NCBI GenBank assembly: GCA_029667085.1
Contig: JARUHJ010000001.1
Coordinates: forward strand, 1,054,001 to 1,118,000
DNA length: 64,000 nt
Direction of reading: 5' to 3'
Source: Deltaproteobacteria bacterium IMCC39524
Lineage (GTDB): Bacteria; Desulfobacterota; Desulfuromonadia; Desulfuromonadales; BM103
Shown here: positions 34,952-45,338 of the stretch, piece by piece
Numbering within the stretch: the stretch's first letter is position 1
How the letters are laid out: each line of letters begins with the position of its first letter
Made by a program: the position numbers and the translations under genes
Notes under the pieces: generated by a model
What the model was told of the DNA's origin: nothing
Database searches by the model: none
The model's input: the letters and a program-made list of their open reading frames with translations, nothing else

Positions 34952-36805
34952 TCACATATTTAGTTTTGGTCTATACAAACACTGAACTTCTTTTCGTAAT
35001 GGGCTTATAACTTCGCCAATATAAATGTAGTCTTCAGAAAAATGGATATTAAAATCATTAAGTATTGATTCTGACACATGTCTACGTCCTTGAGGTGAAG
35101 TTAAAACCCACGCCCTTTCTAACACCTCATTCGCAACGAAACTAAGTAAACTTCCAACATAAGCATTTGACCCGGGATAACCACCTATTAACCACGGCGC
35201 ACCAGGAGTCATCGCCCCGAGGATATAGGCCGCTCCGGGACTGCCGCCGGTTAAATCAATCAGGGGGGTATCAATGACCCATCCAGAACTTTGTGCCACC
35301 TCTTTTAGTGTATTCACATAATTGCTTGTACTGGAATCAACATAAATTACTGAAGCAGCTCTTCCAACGGTCACCATTTCAGTTTGTTCTACAATAGGTG
35401 CGCATCTATATGGGTTCGAAAATGCGCCTTGAAAAATCAAGAGGACACTCACAGCGACAACACAGCAATAAACCTGAGATACGACAGACCGAGAATTCAT
35501 CTTTCCAACAATAAGGGTAAGGCATAGGGCTGCTGATACAAAAAAAACAAACCCTCCAGAAGCATGACGTAGCAGGCCGGTATTGGACCCAAATGCATAA
35601 GCAAATGGGCCCAACATTATACAAGTAATTACCCATATCAGATTTATTGAATATGATTTGCAGATTTGAATGTTTGGGTAACCCCGAATACTGTAAAGCG
35701 CTACCGATACGACTGTTGTAAGAACTAAAAGAATACCAGCTATACCGAGATACCGACCATAGTCAACTCCACCTGACCAGAAATCAGCTTGCAATCCACC
35801 CCACCAAACGAACACAAATATACAAACAATAGAAAAGTCTTTTACAGAGTTTCTAAACCTTTCTGGGATCAAGCAAATGACCAAGACAATCAGAGCTAAG
35901 ATTCCCCACCACATACCGTGAATCTTGTAAATACGAAAAGGAATCGACATGATATCAGCAAAGGAACGAGATACTAAAGAGCCAAAGTCATTTCCACCGC
36001 CGATAATATGAATTAGATCAAGCCCATTTTGAATTTTAATAATAAAGGTACTGAGTCCCTGTTCGAAAAAAAGAATATGAAGACAAAAAAAAGAGATTAG
36101 AGAAATACCAGAGATCACAACAAACCTAAATATTCTTTTGCGATTACTTGAAGACAAGACCCAAACAAAACCAACGACAGACAGCATAGCGGATGTTGTA
36201 GGCTTAGCCATAAATGCCAACCCCACACTTAAACCAAAGACAATACTTCCACAGAAAAATAACTGTCCCCGTTGAGTGGTACGATCAGTAACAGAGGTGT
36301 TAAGTAAAGTCGTTAGCAGAAGGCCCGAATAGGCTAATAGACATGAAACAAGAGCCAGCCAGTTATACCCTGGAGTTGGTAACCACCAAGCGTAGAAGCA
36401 TAATGCGGCCAGAAGGGTTGTACAGATTCGAGAAAATTTGATTAACAAACCATCCCGAGTGACTAAATCTTCAAAAAAGACAAATTCAAGGATTATCGAG
36501 TATAGCGTTGTAATTATTATCAATAAGAGTAGACCAAGCAACCTAAAGGAGTCGAGGTCACCATCAACTAAAGAGTAAAGGATACCGGTGTAAAAACCAA
36601 ACTGGGAAACAGAAGCAACCAGAGTCGAGGGTGATCCTGCCGAAAGCAGGTAAAGAGATTCATCAGTAATATCTAACCCACGGTCCAGATTAATGATTAA
36701 CTTTGAAACCAAATAAAGAAAGGTAAGGATGGGAATAATCGCAAGGAAATTGCCAAGGCTGCTCGGGCCAGCTAAAGAAAACTTATTCCAGTGTGAAATT
36801 TTCAT
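34952..36805 (-). CDS. GT-C-like polytopic membrane protein
   Basis: A 617-residue protein with about 11-13 hydrophobic helices and a soluble C-terminal region of about 130 residues. After the first helix, LDRGLDITDESLYLL gives the acidic Asp-x-x-Asp-Glu motif seen in the first periplasmic loop of GT-C lipid-linked glycosyltransferases. This suggests a polyprenyl-phosphate-sugar-dependent transferase; an O-antigen-like polymerase is an alternative. Base composition is AT-rich like other variable genes here. Family call tentative. Confidence 0.6.
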   Translation of the reverse strand: MKISHWNKFSLAGPSSLGNFLAIIPILTFLYLVSKLIINLDRGLDITDESLYLLSAGSPSTLVASVSQFGFYTGILYSLVDGDLDSFRLLGLLLLIIITTLYSIILEFVFFEDLVTRDGLLIKFSRICTTLLAALCFYAWWLPTPGYNWLALVSCLLAYSGLLLTTLLNTSVTDRTTQRGQLFFCGSIVFGLSVGLAFMAKPTTSAMLSVVGFVWVLSSSNRKRIFRFVVISGISLISFFCLHILFFEQGLSTFIIKIQNGLDLIHIIGGGNDFGSLVSRSFADIMSIPFRIYKIHGMWWGILALIVLVICLIPERFRNSVKDFSIVCIFVFVWWGGLQADFWSGGVDYGRYLGIAGILLVLTTVVSVALYSIRGYPNIQICKSYSINLIWVITCIMLGPFAYAFGSNTGLLRHASGGFVFFVSAALCLTLIVGKMNSRSVVSQVYCCVVAVSVLLIFQGAFSNPYRCAPIVEQTEMVTVGRAASVIYVDSSTSNYVNTLKEVAQSSGWVIDTPLIDLTGGSPGAAYILGAMTPGAPWLIGGYPGSNAYVGSLLSFVANEVLERAWVLTSPQGRRHVSESILNDFNIHFSEDYIYIGEVISPLRKEVQCLYRPKLNM

Positions 36806-36909
36806 AAAAAAATCATATGAACTCTAAAAAATATCGTTATGACAATATCTGGAAACCTTCGAACAAGAGAGGGACTCCACAATAACTAGCCTAATCCGTC
36901 AGAAGTTAC

Positions 36910-37575
36910 TTATTTTAGATCTTCATAAAAAATACTTCCTTTTGACATTTCTTCAGGTAAAGATGCTTCCTCATCAAGATCGAGGCAACGAAGAGATTCT
37001 GTTGATTGCTTATCGTTTGTTGTTACGAATTGATATCGAAGTCCGCTCTCGGGGCAAAGCATAACTCCATCGGCATCGGATTTTTTGAGCATATGCCCAT
37101 GTCTGCTCATCCATCCCTTTTGACGTGCCGGGACACCAATCATCAGGGCATAATCAGGCACATCCTTTAACACTACGGCACCGGCCGCGATAAAAGAATA
37201 ACGGCCAATTACAATACCACTTGTAAGAGTTGCATTTGCTCCAATAGAGCATCCACGACGTAACAGAGTCTTTTCGTACAGTGACCGCCTGAGAACCTGA
37301 GATCGGGGGTTGGTGACATTGGTAAGCACACAGGAAGGCCCAAGAAAAACATCGTCCTCTATCGTGATACCTTCGTAAATAGAGACATTATTCTGAACTT
37401 TTACGTTATTACCGATAACAACGTCATTGGCGATAAAAGTATTTTGCCCAAAGCTACACCTTTCGCCAATTTTTGCACCTGGCATCACGTGGGAAAAATG
37501 CCAGATCTTGGTTCCGGAACCAATCTCGGCACCCTCATCAACATAGGATGATTCGTGAACAAAAAAGTCAGACAT
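36910..37575 (-). CDS. wbpD: N-acetyltransferase (WbpD-like)
   Basis: A 221-residue left-handed beta-helix acetyltransferase. GSGTKIWHFSHVMPGAKIG at the start and GQNTFIANDVVIGNNVKVQNNVSIYEG are signature stretches of WbpD/WlbB, which acetylates the 3-amino group of UDP-GlcNAc3NA. The C-terminal tail of about 60 residues is a little longer than usual (CPESGLRYQF). It sits directly after wbpB. Confidence 0.93.
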   Translation of the reverse strand: MSDFFVHESSYVDEGAEIGSGTKIWHFSHVMPGAKIGERCSFGQNTFIANDVVIGNNVKVQNNVSIYEGITIEDDVFLGPSCVLTNVTNPRSQVLRRSLYEKTLLRRGCSIGANATLTSGIVIGRYSFIAAGAVVLKDVPDYALMIGVPARQKGWMSRHGHMLKKSDADGVMLCPESGLRYQFVTTNDKQSTESLRCLDLDEEASLPEEMSKGSIFYEDLK

Positions 37576-37598
37576 ATAACTACCTCTTCATAGGCACT

Positions 37599-38603
<1,005 letters not shown>

Positions 38604-38787
38604 TTATTATTTGAACTCAAGATCATTTTTGGTGCGCGTTTACGACGTTTCTATTTTATTAGCACTCTGCCAAACCTCTACGGCTGTAGTTTACGAGTCT
38701 TTAAAACGATAGAAGCACAGATGTTAATTTATGAATCATACCCCTTCAGCGTTCATCAATATTCCATAAATTCTCTAAGCCTCTGAG

Positions 38788-40131
38788 CTACAAACTCCAG
38801 TAGCCCAAGCCTGCTTTCACAACGTCCTCGCGCTGCAACACACCCTTCACATCCATCACCACTCCGGGTCCATTACCGTTACGACAAAGTCGCTTCAGAT
38901 CTTCGGGAATAATTTTCGCAAAGGCAGTATGGGCAACGGCCCAGATAATCCCATCAACAGGGGCAAGCCCTTCCAAATCCACCAGACCGAAACCATATTC
39001 ATGCTGCACCTCAGCAGAATCGGCCATAGGATCGTGCACTAAAACCTCAACGCCATACTCCTTGAGTTCAGTTACGATATCAACCACCTTGGTATTGCGG
39101 ATGTCGGGGCAGTTTTCTTTAAAGGTCAAACCAAGCACCAAGATCCGAGCGCCCTTAACCGCCTTGTCGGCAACAATCAATTGCTTGACAGTTTGTTCAG
39201 CAACGAATTTGCCCATGCCATCGTTGATGCGCCGGCCAGCGAGGATGACTTGAGGATGGTAGCCAACCTGTTCTGCTTTGTGCGTAAGATAGTAGGGATC
39301 GACACCGATGCAGTGACCACCGACCAAACCAGGGGTAAAGGGGAGAAAATTCCACTTGGTACCGGCCGCAGCAAGGACATCGCGTGTAGAGATATCCATA
39401 CGGCCAAAGATCAGCGCCAACTCGTTCATCAAGGCAATATTCAGGTCACGCTGGGTGTTCTCGATCACCTTAGCTGCCTCGGCAACCTTGATGCTGGCAG
39501 CGCGATGCACACCGACAGTCACCACAAGTTCGTAAACCTGGGCGACAGTTTCCAGAGTTTCAGCATCCTGCCCTGAAACCACCTTGATGATCTTGTCAAC
39601 GGTATGGACTTTATCACCCGGATTGATTCGCTCAGGTGAGTAACCGACCTTGAAATCAACACCACACTTCAACCCAGACATTTCTTCAAGAATCGGTACG
39701 GCGACCTCCTCAGTCACCCCAGGGTAAACAGTCGACTCGTAGACAATAATACTGCCTTGCGCCAGGTTCGACCCAATCATGCGACTGGCCGATTCGATCG
39801 GTCGCAGGTCGGGATTATTGTTGCCATCGATCGGAGTTGGTACTGTGACGATAAGGAACTGTGCGTCTTTAAGCCGCGCCGGTTCAGTGGTGTAATCAAT
39901 CTGTGTTGCAGCCAGCTGCTCCAAGGTCAGCTCGCCGGTGGCATCCATACCATCACTCAATTGTGCCATTTTACGTTCGTCGATATCGAAACCGATCACA
40001 TCAACCTTGTGGCCGAAAGCAGCGGCCAAAGGAAGACCGACATAACCAAGACCGATGACGGCAATTTTTGCTTTACGATTCACGATTGAGTCGATTGAAA
40101 TCACAGTTGGCACCTTCAAATCTTCATTCAT
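38788..40131 (-). CDS. wbpA: UDP-HexNAc 6-dehydrogenase (WbpA-like)
   Basis: A 447-residue nucleotide sugar dehydrogenase. IAVIGLGYVGLPLAAAFG is the NAD site, the catalytic Cys lies in GGHCIGVDPYYL, and VLGLTFKENCPDIRNTKV is the UDP-binding domain. Two-step oxidation of UDP-GlcNAc to the uronic acid is predicted, the first step towards UDP-ManNAc3NAcA; WbpO/TviB specificity for UDP-GalNAc is an alternative. GGGGGAT precedes the ATG and a good promoter lies upstream, so this may be the first gene of the variable-region operon. Confidence 0.93.
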   Translation of the reverse strand: MNEDLKVPTVISIDSIVNRKAKIAVIGLGYVGLPLAAAFGHKVDVIGFDIDERKMAQLSDGMDATGELTLEQLAATQIDYTTEPARLKDAQFLIVTVPTPIDGNNNPDLRPIESASRMIGSNLAQGSIIVYESTVYPGVTEEVAVPILEEMSGLKCGVDFKVGYSPERINPGDKVHTVDKIIKVVSGQDAETLETVAQVYELVVTVGVHRAASIKVAEAAKVIENTQRDLNIALMNELALIFGRMDISTRDVLAAAGTKWNFLPFTPGLVGGHCIGVDPYYLTHKAEQVGYHPQVILAGRRINDGMGKFVAEQTVKQLIVADKAVKGARILVLGLTFKENCPDIRNTKVVDIVTELKEYGVEVLVHDPMADSAEVQHEYGFGLVDLEGLAPVDGIIWAVAHTAFAKIIPEDLKRLCRNGNGPGVVMDVKGVLQREDVVKAGLGYWSL

Positions 40132-40531
40132 CTAAAGTTATCCCCCAAAAAGAATAATTTTTCTTTATATGTTTCGTGAAGGCTAAGAGTCAAGAGAATG
40201 TTTCAATACCAGTCGATTTAATCTGAAAGAATGACAGTCAATCGGATTTAACGTTGCAACACTTTGGTTACGAGAGGCAGATTCTCCATATTAACCAAAC
40301 AACAGAGCCTTTCAGAATCAAAACTTCCACAACCAGGGGCTACAAGTTTTTGCATATAAAAACTAAAAACACTCAATCGGTTGTTTGCAACTGTAGGAGT
40401 GGCTACGGCAGCAATACAGAGAACGGACTTCAAGTACAAGATTTCAAAGTGTCAATCAGCCTCTGGTGTTATTTGGGGATTCCGAAGAGTATGTGCTCGT
40501 AGAAGGACTAAACTAAATTTTTTTGAAGCTA
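40132..40531. other. 400-base gap between gmhB and wbpA
   Basis: Apart from the promoter near its left end I see no supported gene, terminator or JUMPstart/ops element here. The short open frames have no coding character. It marks the boundary between the heptose/sulfate genes and the glycan operon. Confidence 0.5.
40164..40193 (-). promoter_or_regulatory. Candidate sigma-70 promoter of wbpA
   Basis: On the minus strand TTGACT (40193-40188) and TATAAA (40169-40164) are separated by 18 bases, about 33 bases before wbpA. It probably drives the downstream glycan genes. Confidence 0.6.
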
Positions 40532-41137
40532 TCAGCACCCGTTCAAGTCTTCCATTATCAACGACGCCGCACAACCAAGATCTAAACATCTCTTCACGGC
40601 CTCGGTTACCAACTTGGACGATGTCGCTGCTCCATAGCCGGTCAATACCAGCAGAGTCTTGCAACCAGCTCTTTGACCGGCCTCAATATCTGCTAATTTG
40701 TCACCGACCATATAAGATTTGGACAAATCGATATCATGTTCACGGGAAGCTTGCAACAACATGCCAGGGTTGCCTTTCCGACAGTTGCAGGCGGCCTTGT
40801 AAACACCAAGACCTTTATCGGGGTGATGTGGGCAGAAATAAAAATCGTCAATTGACGTACCGTAACCAGCTAGTTCGGTTTGAATGTGCTGATGGAGTTG
40901 ATTGACAGAGTCTTCGTCAAAATAGCCCCGTGCAACACCGGACTGGTTACTGACGACAATCACTAGAAAACCAGCATCTTTCAGTTTTTTTATCGCTTCG
41001 GGGGCACCAGGAATGAACTCGAAATCTTCGATTTTATGAAGATAGTCCTTCTCGATGTTGATGGTACCGTCACGGTCGAGAAAAACGGCTCGACGGGTGT
41101 GGTCATTTTTAATGATTGAGACAGGAGGATGGCTCAA
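40532..41137 (-). CDS. gmhB: D-glycero-D-manno-heptose 1,7-bisphosphate 7-phosphatase
   Basis: A 201-residue HAD-family phosphatase. AVFLDRDGTINIEKDYL carries the nucleophile Asp and acid Asp, VVSNQSGVARG is motif II, the zinc-binding loop is CPHHPDKGLGVYKAACNCRKG, and MVGDKLADIEAG is motif III/IV. Acts in ADP-heptose synthesis with GmhA and HldE, also encoded in this window. The start appears to be TTG at 41137, with GAGGT just upstream inside the end of cysQ, two bases after its stop. Confidence 0.95.
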   Translation of the reverse strand: MSHPPVSIIKNDHTRRAVFLDRDGTINIEKDYLHKIEDFEFIPGAPEAIKKLKDAGFLVIVVSNQSGVARGYFDEDSVNQLHQHIQTELAGYGTSIDDFYFCPHHPDKGLGVYKAACNCRKGNPGMLLQASREHDIDLSKSYMVGDKLADIEAGQRAGCKTLLVLTGYGAATSSKLVTEAVKRCLDLGCAASLIMEDLNGC

Positions 41138-41139
41138 AG

Positions 41140-41904
41140 TTACCTCAACCTTCCCGACACTATGAAATAAGGATTGAGCAGGTTTTGTTTATTGTATACA
41201 AGTGCTTGGCCATTTGACTGAAGGACAGTTCCCCCGGCAGCTTCGACAACTGCATGCCCTGCCGCCGTATCCCACTCCATAGTCGGCCCCAGGCGTGGAT
41301 AGAGGTCGGCCAGGCCTTCAGCAACGACACACAGCTTGAGAGAACTACCCACCGGCATTGCCTCAGCGACCTTGATGTCCTTCAGATAAGCCTCAAGATC
41401 AGGTGAAGGATGCGAACGACTCATGACCACCGTCAACCCAGCTTCTGGATCCGCCTCACGCACCATTATTTGTTCCGGCTTACCCCCAGCCTCCAGCCTC
41501 CAGCCTCCAGCCCCCAAAGTCCCATAATACATCTTGTCTTGAACCGGGACATAAACAACACCGGCAAACGGTCGGCCATCTTCAATCAAAGCTATATTGA
41601 CCGTAAATTCCCCATTGCGTTTGATGAATTCCTTGGTGCCGTCCAACGGATCGACACACCAGAATCGTGACCAACCCTTACGCTCTTCATAAGGGATATC
41701 AGCGCCCTCTTCTGACAGGATGGGGATTTCCGGAAAATGTTGCCTCAAGCCAGCAACGATCACCTCATGTGAAGCCTTGTCGGCAGCAGTTAAAGGCGAC
41801 TGGTCGTCTTTCATTTCGACTTCGATTTCACCATCGTAAACGGACAAAATGGCCTTGCCAGCTTCTTTGGCGATTCTGCATACTTTTTTTATGTCGATTT
41901 TCAT
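41140..41904 (-). CDS. cysQ: 3'(2'),5'-bisphosphate nucleotidase CysQ with repeat-derived segment
   Basis: A 254-residue FIG-superfamily phosphatase removing the 3'-phosphate of PAP, the by-product of sulfotransferases. Motifs are SPLTAADKASHEVI, LSEEGAD, WCVDPLDGTKEFIKRNGEFTVNIALI (metal site) and EWDTAAGHAVVEAAGG. A heptamer tract at 41484-41518 encodes GAGGWRLEAGG between strands of the core fold. The ATG at 41904 has no clear Shine-Dalgarno sequence and sits only a few bases from the long heptamer array. Context: cysD-cysN/C-cysQ plus sulfotransferases. Confidence 0.95.
   Translation of the reverse strand: MKIDIKKVCRIAKEAGKAILSVYDGEIEVEMKDDQSPLTAADKASHEVIVAGLRQHFPEIPILSEEGADIPYEERKGWSRFWCVDPLDGTKEFIKRNGEFTVNIALIEDGRPFAGVVYVPVQDKMYYGTLGAGGWRLEAGGKPEQIMVREADPEAGLTVVMSRSHPSPDLEAYLKDIKVAEAMPVGSSLKLCVVAEGLADLYPRLGPTMEWDTAAGHAVVEAAGGTVLQSNGQALVYNKQNLLNPYFIVSGRLR
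41484..41518. repeat. Heptamer tract inside cysQ
   Basis: Five units: CCCCAGC, CTCCAGC, CTCCAGC, CTCCAGC, CCCCAAA. Encodes a Gly-rich loop in CysQ. Confidence 0.9.
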
Positions 41905-41913
41905 TTACATAAC

Positions 41914-42144
41914 TCAGTTGTCAGTTGTCAGTTGTCAGTTGTCAGTTGTCAGTTGTCAGTTGTCAGTTGTCAGTTGTCAGTTGTCAGTTGTCAGTTGTCA
42001 GTTGTCAGGTGTCAGTTGTCAGTTGTCAGTTGTCAGTTGTCAGGTGTCAGGTGTCAGGTGTCAGGTGTCAGGTGTCAGGTGTCAGGTGTCAGGTGTCAGT
42101 ATGATTTAAACTGAAGACTGAAAGCTGACAACTGATAGCTAACG
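41914..42144. repeat. Long heptamer array between cysQ and cysN/C
   Basis: 26 exact 7-base units from 41914 to 42095: 13 TCAGTTG, 1 TCAGGTG, 4 TCAGTTG, 8 TCAGGTG, followed by TCAGTAT. From 42110 five degenerate units run in the opposite sense (ACTGAAG, ACTGAAA, GCTGACA, ACTGATA, GCTAACG). The blocks of variant units imply local duplication. Any open frame across it is an artefact. Confidence 0.97.
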
Positions 42145-42174
42145 CTTTCTCAGTTTCTAACTGAGAATAGCGTT
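42141..42174 (-). promoter_or_regulatory. Hairpin over the cysN/C stop codon
   Basis: AACGCTTTCTCAGTT (42141-42155) pairs with AACTGAGAATAGCGTT (42159-42174) with one bulged base. The stem contains the end of cysN/C. No T-run follows, so it is more likely an RNA-stabilising or repeat-derived structure than a classical terminator. Confidence 0.55.
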
Positions 42175-44043
42175 AACAATTTCTTCTGCAATGTCATCAG
42201 CCGACCGTGTTCCGGCTTCGACCTCGATTTCCGGATTTTCCGGTGGCTCATAGTCGGAATCAATGCCGGTAAAGTTCGGCAACTCCCCTGCTCTGGCTTT
42301 TTTGTACAAGCCTTTAGGGTCGCGGACTTCGCAGATTTCAAGCGGGGTATTGACAAAAATTTCTACAAACTCACCTTCTTCCAGCAGTTCGCGGGCCAAC
42401 CTACGTTCACTCTTGAAGGGAGAAATGAAAGACGTCAAAACAATCATCCCGGCGTCCACGAACAACCTGGCGGTTTCAGCGATACGCCGGATATTTTCAA
42501 CACGATCAGCATCGGTGAAACCGAGGTCGCGATTGAGACCGTGACGGACATTGTCACCATCGAGGAGATAGGTACGCTTGCCGAGACTGTGCAATTTTTT
42601 TTCCACCAGGTTAGCGATGGTCGACTTGCCGGCCCCTGAAAGGCCGGTGAACCAGAGCACCTTGGGTTGCTGGTCGTTCATCTCGGCACGGCTCTGCTTG
42701 TTGATATCAATCGACTGCCAATGGATATTGGTGGCACGGCGCAGCGGGAAATCAATCATGCCGGCGCCGACCGTGGCATTGGTAAAACGATCGATAAGGA
42801 TAAAGTTGCCGGTGGAGCGATTTTCCTGGTAGGGATCGCAGGAAATCGGCTTGGTCAGGCTGATATTGCAGACACCGACTTCGTTGAGTTCGAGGGTCTT
42901 GGCAGGCTCGTGCTGCAGGGTATTGACGTTGACCTTATGTTTAAGCGCGCTGATATGAGCCGGGACCGTCGCGGAACCGGCCTTGAGTAGGTAACTACGG
43001 CCCGGCAGCAGTGCGTCTTCGTGCATCCAGACCAGATGTGCCATGAACTGATCGGCGTATGAGGGGCGCTGTTCAGGGCAGCAGAGCATATCTCCGCGAC
43101 TGATATCGATCTCGTCTTCCAGGGTGATGGTAACGGCCTGGCCTGCAACGGCCTCAGAGAGATCCCCATCCATGGTGACGATTCTCGCCACCTTGCTGAC
43201 CTGCCCTGACGAAGGGACGACCAATTCATCGCCCGGTTTAACGATTCCCGAGGCGATGGTCCCAGAGAAACCACGGAAATCTAGATTGGGACGATTGACC
43301 CACTGTACCCGCATCCGAAACGACTTGTTCAGAGCGTTATCACTAATCTCGACATACTCCAGATGATGCATCAGTGTTGGGCCCTTATACCAAGGAGTAC
43401 GCTCACTGGCATTGATGATATTGTCACCCTTAAGAGCCGAGATTGGAATACAACAGATTTCTTCGAAACCAAGGTCCGCGGCAAAAAGCTTGTATTCATC
43501 TATAATGGACTGATATTGGGCCTGCGAATAGTCAACCAGGTCCATCTTGTTGATCGCCAATACCACCTTGCGGATACCAACCAGAGACGTCAAAAAGCTG
43601 TGACGACGGGTCTGGATAAGGACACCTTTACGCGCATCTATCAGGATAATAGCTACCTCGGCGGTCGAAGCTCCGGTGACCATATTCCTGGTGTATTGCT
43701 CGTGTCCGGGGGTATCGGCGACGATGAACTTGCGCTTGTCGGTTGAGAAGAAACGGTAAGCTACGTCGATGGTGATACCCTGCTCACGTTCTGCCTGCAA
43801 GCCATCAAGGAGTAACGCGTAGTCTATTTCTTCGCCCTGAGTGCCGACCTTCTTGCTATCGACTTCGAGGGCAGCCAGCTGATCCTCAAAAACGAGTTTT
43901 GAGTCCCAAAGAAGACGTCCGATCAGGGTACTCTTGCCATCGTCAACACTCCCGCAGGTGATGAAGCGCAGCATCTGTTTCTGTTCCTGGGTTTTTAAAT
44001 ATGCGGCGATGTCTTCCGCTATCAGATCAGACTGGTGAGCCAT
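42157..44043 (-). CDS. cysNC: Sulfate adenylyltransferase subunit 1 / APS kinase fusion
   Basis: A 628-residue CysN-CysC fusion of normal length. Residues about 25-430 form the GTPase that drives sulfate adenylylation: GSVDDGKST at 31-39, [19 protein letters not shown]. Residues about 445-628 are APS kinase with P-loop [20 protein letters not shown] and [11 protein letters not shown]. Together with CysD it makes APS, then PAPS. GGAG precedes the ATG, just inside the flank of a heptamer array. The CysC part is canonical, unlike the separate kinase at 45339-46112. Confidence 0.97.
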   Translation of the reverse strand: MAHQSDLIAEDIAAYLKTQEQKQMLRFITCGSVDDGKSTLIGRLLWDSKLVFEDQLAALEVDSKKVGTQGEEIDYALLLDGLQAEREQGITIDVAYRFFSTDKRKFIVADTPGHEQYTRNMVTGASTAEVAIILIDARKGVLIQTRRHSFLTSLVGIRKVVLAINKMDLVDYSQAQYQSIIDEYKLFAADLGFEEICCIPISALKGDNIINASERTPWYKGPTLMHHLEYVEISDNALNKSFRMRVQWVNRPNLDFRGFSGTIASGIVKPGDELVVPSSGQVSKVARIVTMDGDLSEAVAGQAVTITLEDEIDISRGDMLCCPEQRPSYADQFMAHLVWMHEDALLPGRSYLLKAGSATVPAHISALKHKVNVNTLQHEPAKTLELNEVGVCNISLTKPISCDPYQENRSTGNFILIDRFTNATVGAGMIDFPLRRATNIHWQSIDINKQSRAEMNDQQPKVLWFTGLSGAGKSTIANLVEKKLHSLGKRTYLLDGDNVRHGLNRDLGFTDADRVENIRRIAETARLFVDAGMIVLTSFISPFKSERRLARELLEEGEFVEIFVNTPLEICEVRDPKGLYKKARAGELPNFTGIDSDYEPPENPEIEVEAGTRSADDIAEEIVNAILS

Positions 44044-44052
44044 GCGAAACTC

Positions 44053-44178
44053 CAGTTATCAGTTATCAGTTATCAGTTATCAGTTATCAGTTATCAGTTA
44101 TCAGTTATCAGTTATCAGTTATCAGTTATCAGTTATCAGCTATCAGTTTTCTGACTATTGACAACTGCACACTAATAA
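44053..44178. repeat. Heptamer array between cysN/C and cysD
   Basis: 12 exact CAGTTAT units (44053-44136), then CAGCTAT and CAGTTTT. Four degenerate units follow in the opposite sense: CTGACTA, TTGACAA, CTGCACA, CTAATAA. The whole cysN/C-cysD gap is essentially this array. Confidence 0.97.
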
Positions 44179-44204
44179 ACAAGAAGTATATTCCTGCTCT
44201 TTGA

Positions 44205-45110
44205 TCAGAAATAGCCTTCTTGCTTCTTCTTCTCCATCGAACCAGCAGAATCATAGTCGATGAGACGCCCCTGCCGTTCCGAAGTCCGCGTCAAGAGCAT
44301 CTCCTGGATAATCTCCGGCAAAGTGGCCGCCGTTGACTCAACTGCGCCAGTCAACGGATAACAGCCGAGGGTACGGAAACGTACTGATTTCATCTGCACT
44401 TCTTCACCAGGTTTAAGTTTGATGCGATCGTCATCGATCAGGATCAGCATTCCGTCACGTTCTACGACTGGCCGCACCTTTGAGTAATAGAGAGGAACAA
44501 TGGGGATCTCTTCGAGGTAGATGTACTGCCAGATATCGAGCTCGGTCCAATTGGAAAGAGGAAAGGAGCGGATGCTCTCACCCGGTTTAACTTTGGCGTT
44601 GTAAAGGTTCCAGAGCTCAGGACGTTGGTTCTTCGGGTCCCAACGATGGTTTTCACTTCGGAATGAGAAAATACGTTCTTTAGCACGCGATTTCTCTTCG
44701 TCGCGACGTGCCCCTCCAAAAGCCGCATCGAACTTGTATTTGTCGAGACCTTGCTTTAGGCCCTCGGTCTTCATGATATCGGTGTATAGCGCACTTCCGT
44801 GTGTAAAGGGGTTGATTCCCTGGCGGGCGCCTTCTTCATTAGTATAAACCAGCAGGTCAAAATCGTATTCTTTACGCATCCGCTCACGAAATTCGATCAT
44901 CTCGCGAAACTTCCAGGTCGTATCGACATGCATCAAAGGAAACGGAATCTTTGAGGGGAAAAAAGCCTTCTTGGCCAGATGAAGCATGACCGCAGAATCC
45001 TTGCCTATGGAGTAAAGCATGACCGGATTCTCAAATTCGGCCGCAACCTCGCGGATGATATGGATGCTTTCTGCCTCGAGTTGACGCAGATGGGTCATTT
45101 CGATTTTCAT
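44205..45110 (-). CDS. cysD: Sulfate adenylyltransferase subunit 2
   Basis: A 301-residue PAPS-reductase-like ATP pyrophosphatase: [14 protein letters not shown] is the PP-loop, [15 protein letters not shown] and [15 protein letters not shown] are family signatures, and the C-terminal [20 protein letters not shown] and SERQGRLID match CysD. Works as a heterodimer with CysN. AAAGG precedes the ATG. Heptamer arrays flank the gene on both sides. Confidence 0.97.
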   Translation of the reverse strand: MKIEMTHLRQLEAESIHIIREVAAEFENPVMLYSIGKDSAVMLHLAKKAFFPSKIPFPLMHVDTTWKFREMIEFRERMRKEYDFDLLVYTNEEGARQGINPFTHGSALYTDIMKTEGLKQGLDKYKFDAAFGGARRDEEKSRAKERIFSFRSENHRWDPKNQRPELWNLYNAKVKPGESIRSFPLSNWTELDIWQYIYLEEIPIVPLYYSKVRPVVERDGMLILIDDDRIKLKPGEEVQMKSVRFRTLGCYPLTGAVESTAATLPEIIQEMLLTRTSERQGRLIDYDSAGSMEKKKQEGYF

Positions 45111-45127
45111 GGGAAGAACCTTTGGTT

Positions 45128-45332
45128 ATCAGTAATCAGTAATCAGTAATCAGTAATCAGTAATCAGTAATCAGTAATCAGTAATCAGTAATCAGTAATC
45201 AGTAATCAGTAATCAGTGGTCAGTGGTCAGTGGTCAGTGGTCAATGGTCAGTGGTCAATGGTCAGTGGTCAATGGTCAGTGGTCAGTGGTCAGGAACACT
45301 TAAAACCGCAAACTGCAAACTGCAAACGGTAA
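45128..45332. repeat. Heptamer array between cysD and DUF2061-APS kinase gene
   Basis: 24 units from 45128 to 45295: 12 ATCAGTA, then ATCAGTG, GTCAGTG and GTCAATG units partly alternating, ending GTCAGGA. After a short spacer there are degenerate units ACCGCAA, ACTGCAA, ACTGCAA, ACGGTAA (45305-45332) in the opposite sense. Same architecture as the two arrays to the left. Confidence 0.97.
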
Positions 45333-45338
45333 GCTAAA

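Noticed and set aside
40132-40531. JUMPstart/ops element upstream of the glycan operon
   Set aside because: I looked for GGCGGTAG on either strand in the wbpA upstream region and did not find a match.
41849-42114. Open frames reading QLSVVSC-type repeats across the heptamer array
   Set aside because: They arise from a 7-base repeat read as 21-base periods; no start context and no non-repeat protein. The same holds for the frame at 44001-44204.
42141-42174. Rho-independent terminator for cysN/C
   Set aside because: The stem is strong but no T-run follows on the transcribed strand, and it overlaps the stop codon; recorded as a hairpin only.
41914-45295. CRISPR array
   Set aside because: The repeats are contiguous 7-base units with no spacers, so not CRISPR, despite the Cas6-like gene elsewhere in the window.
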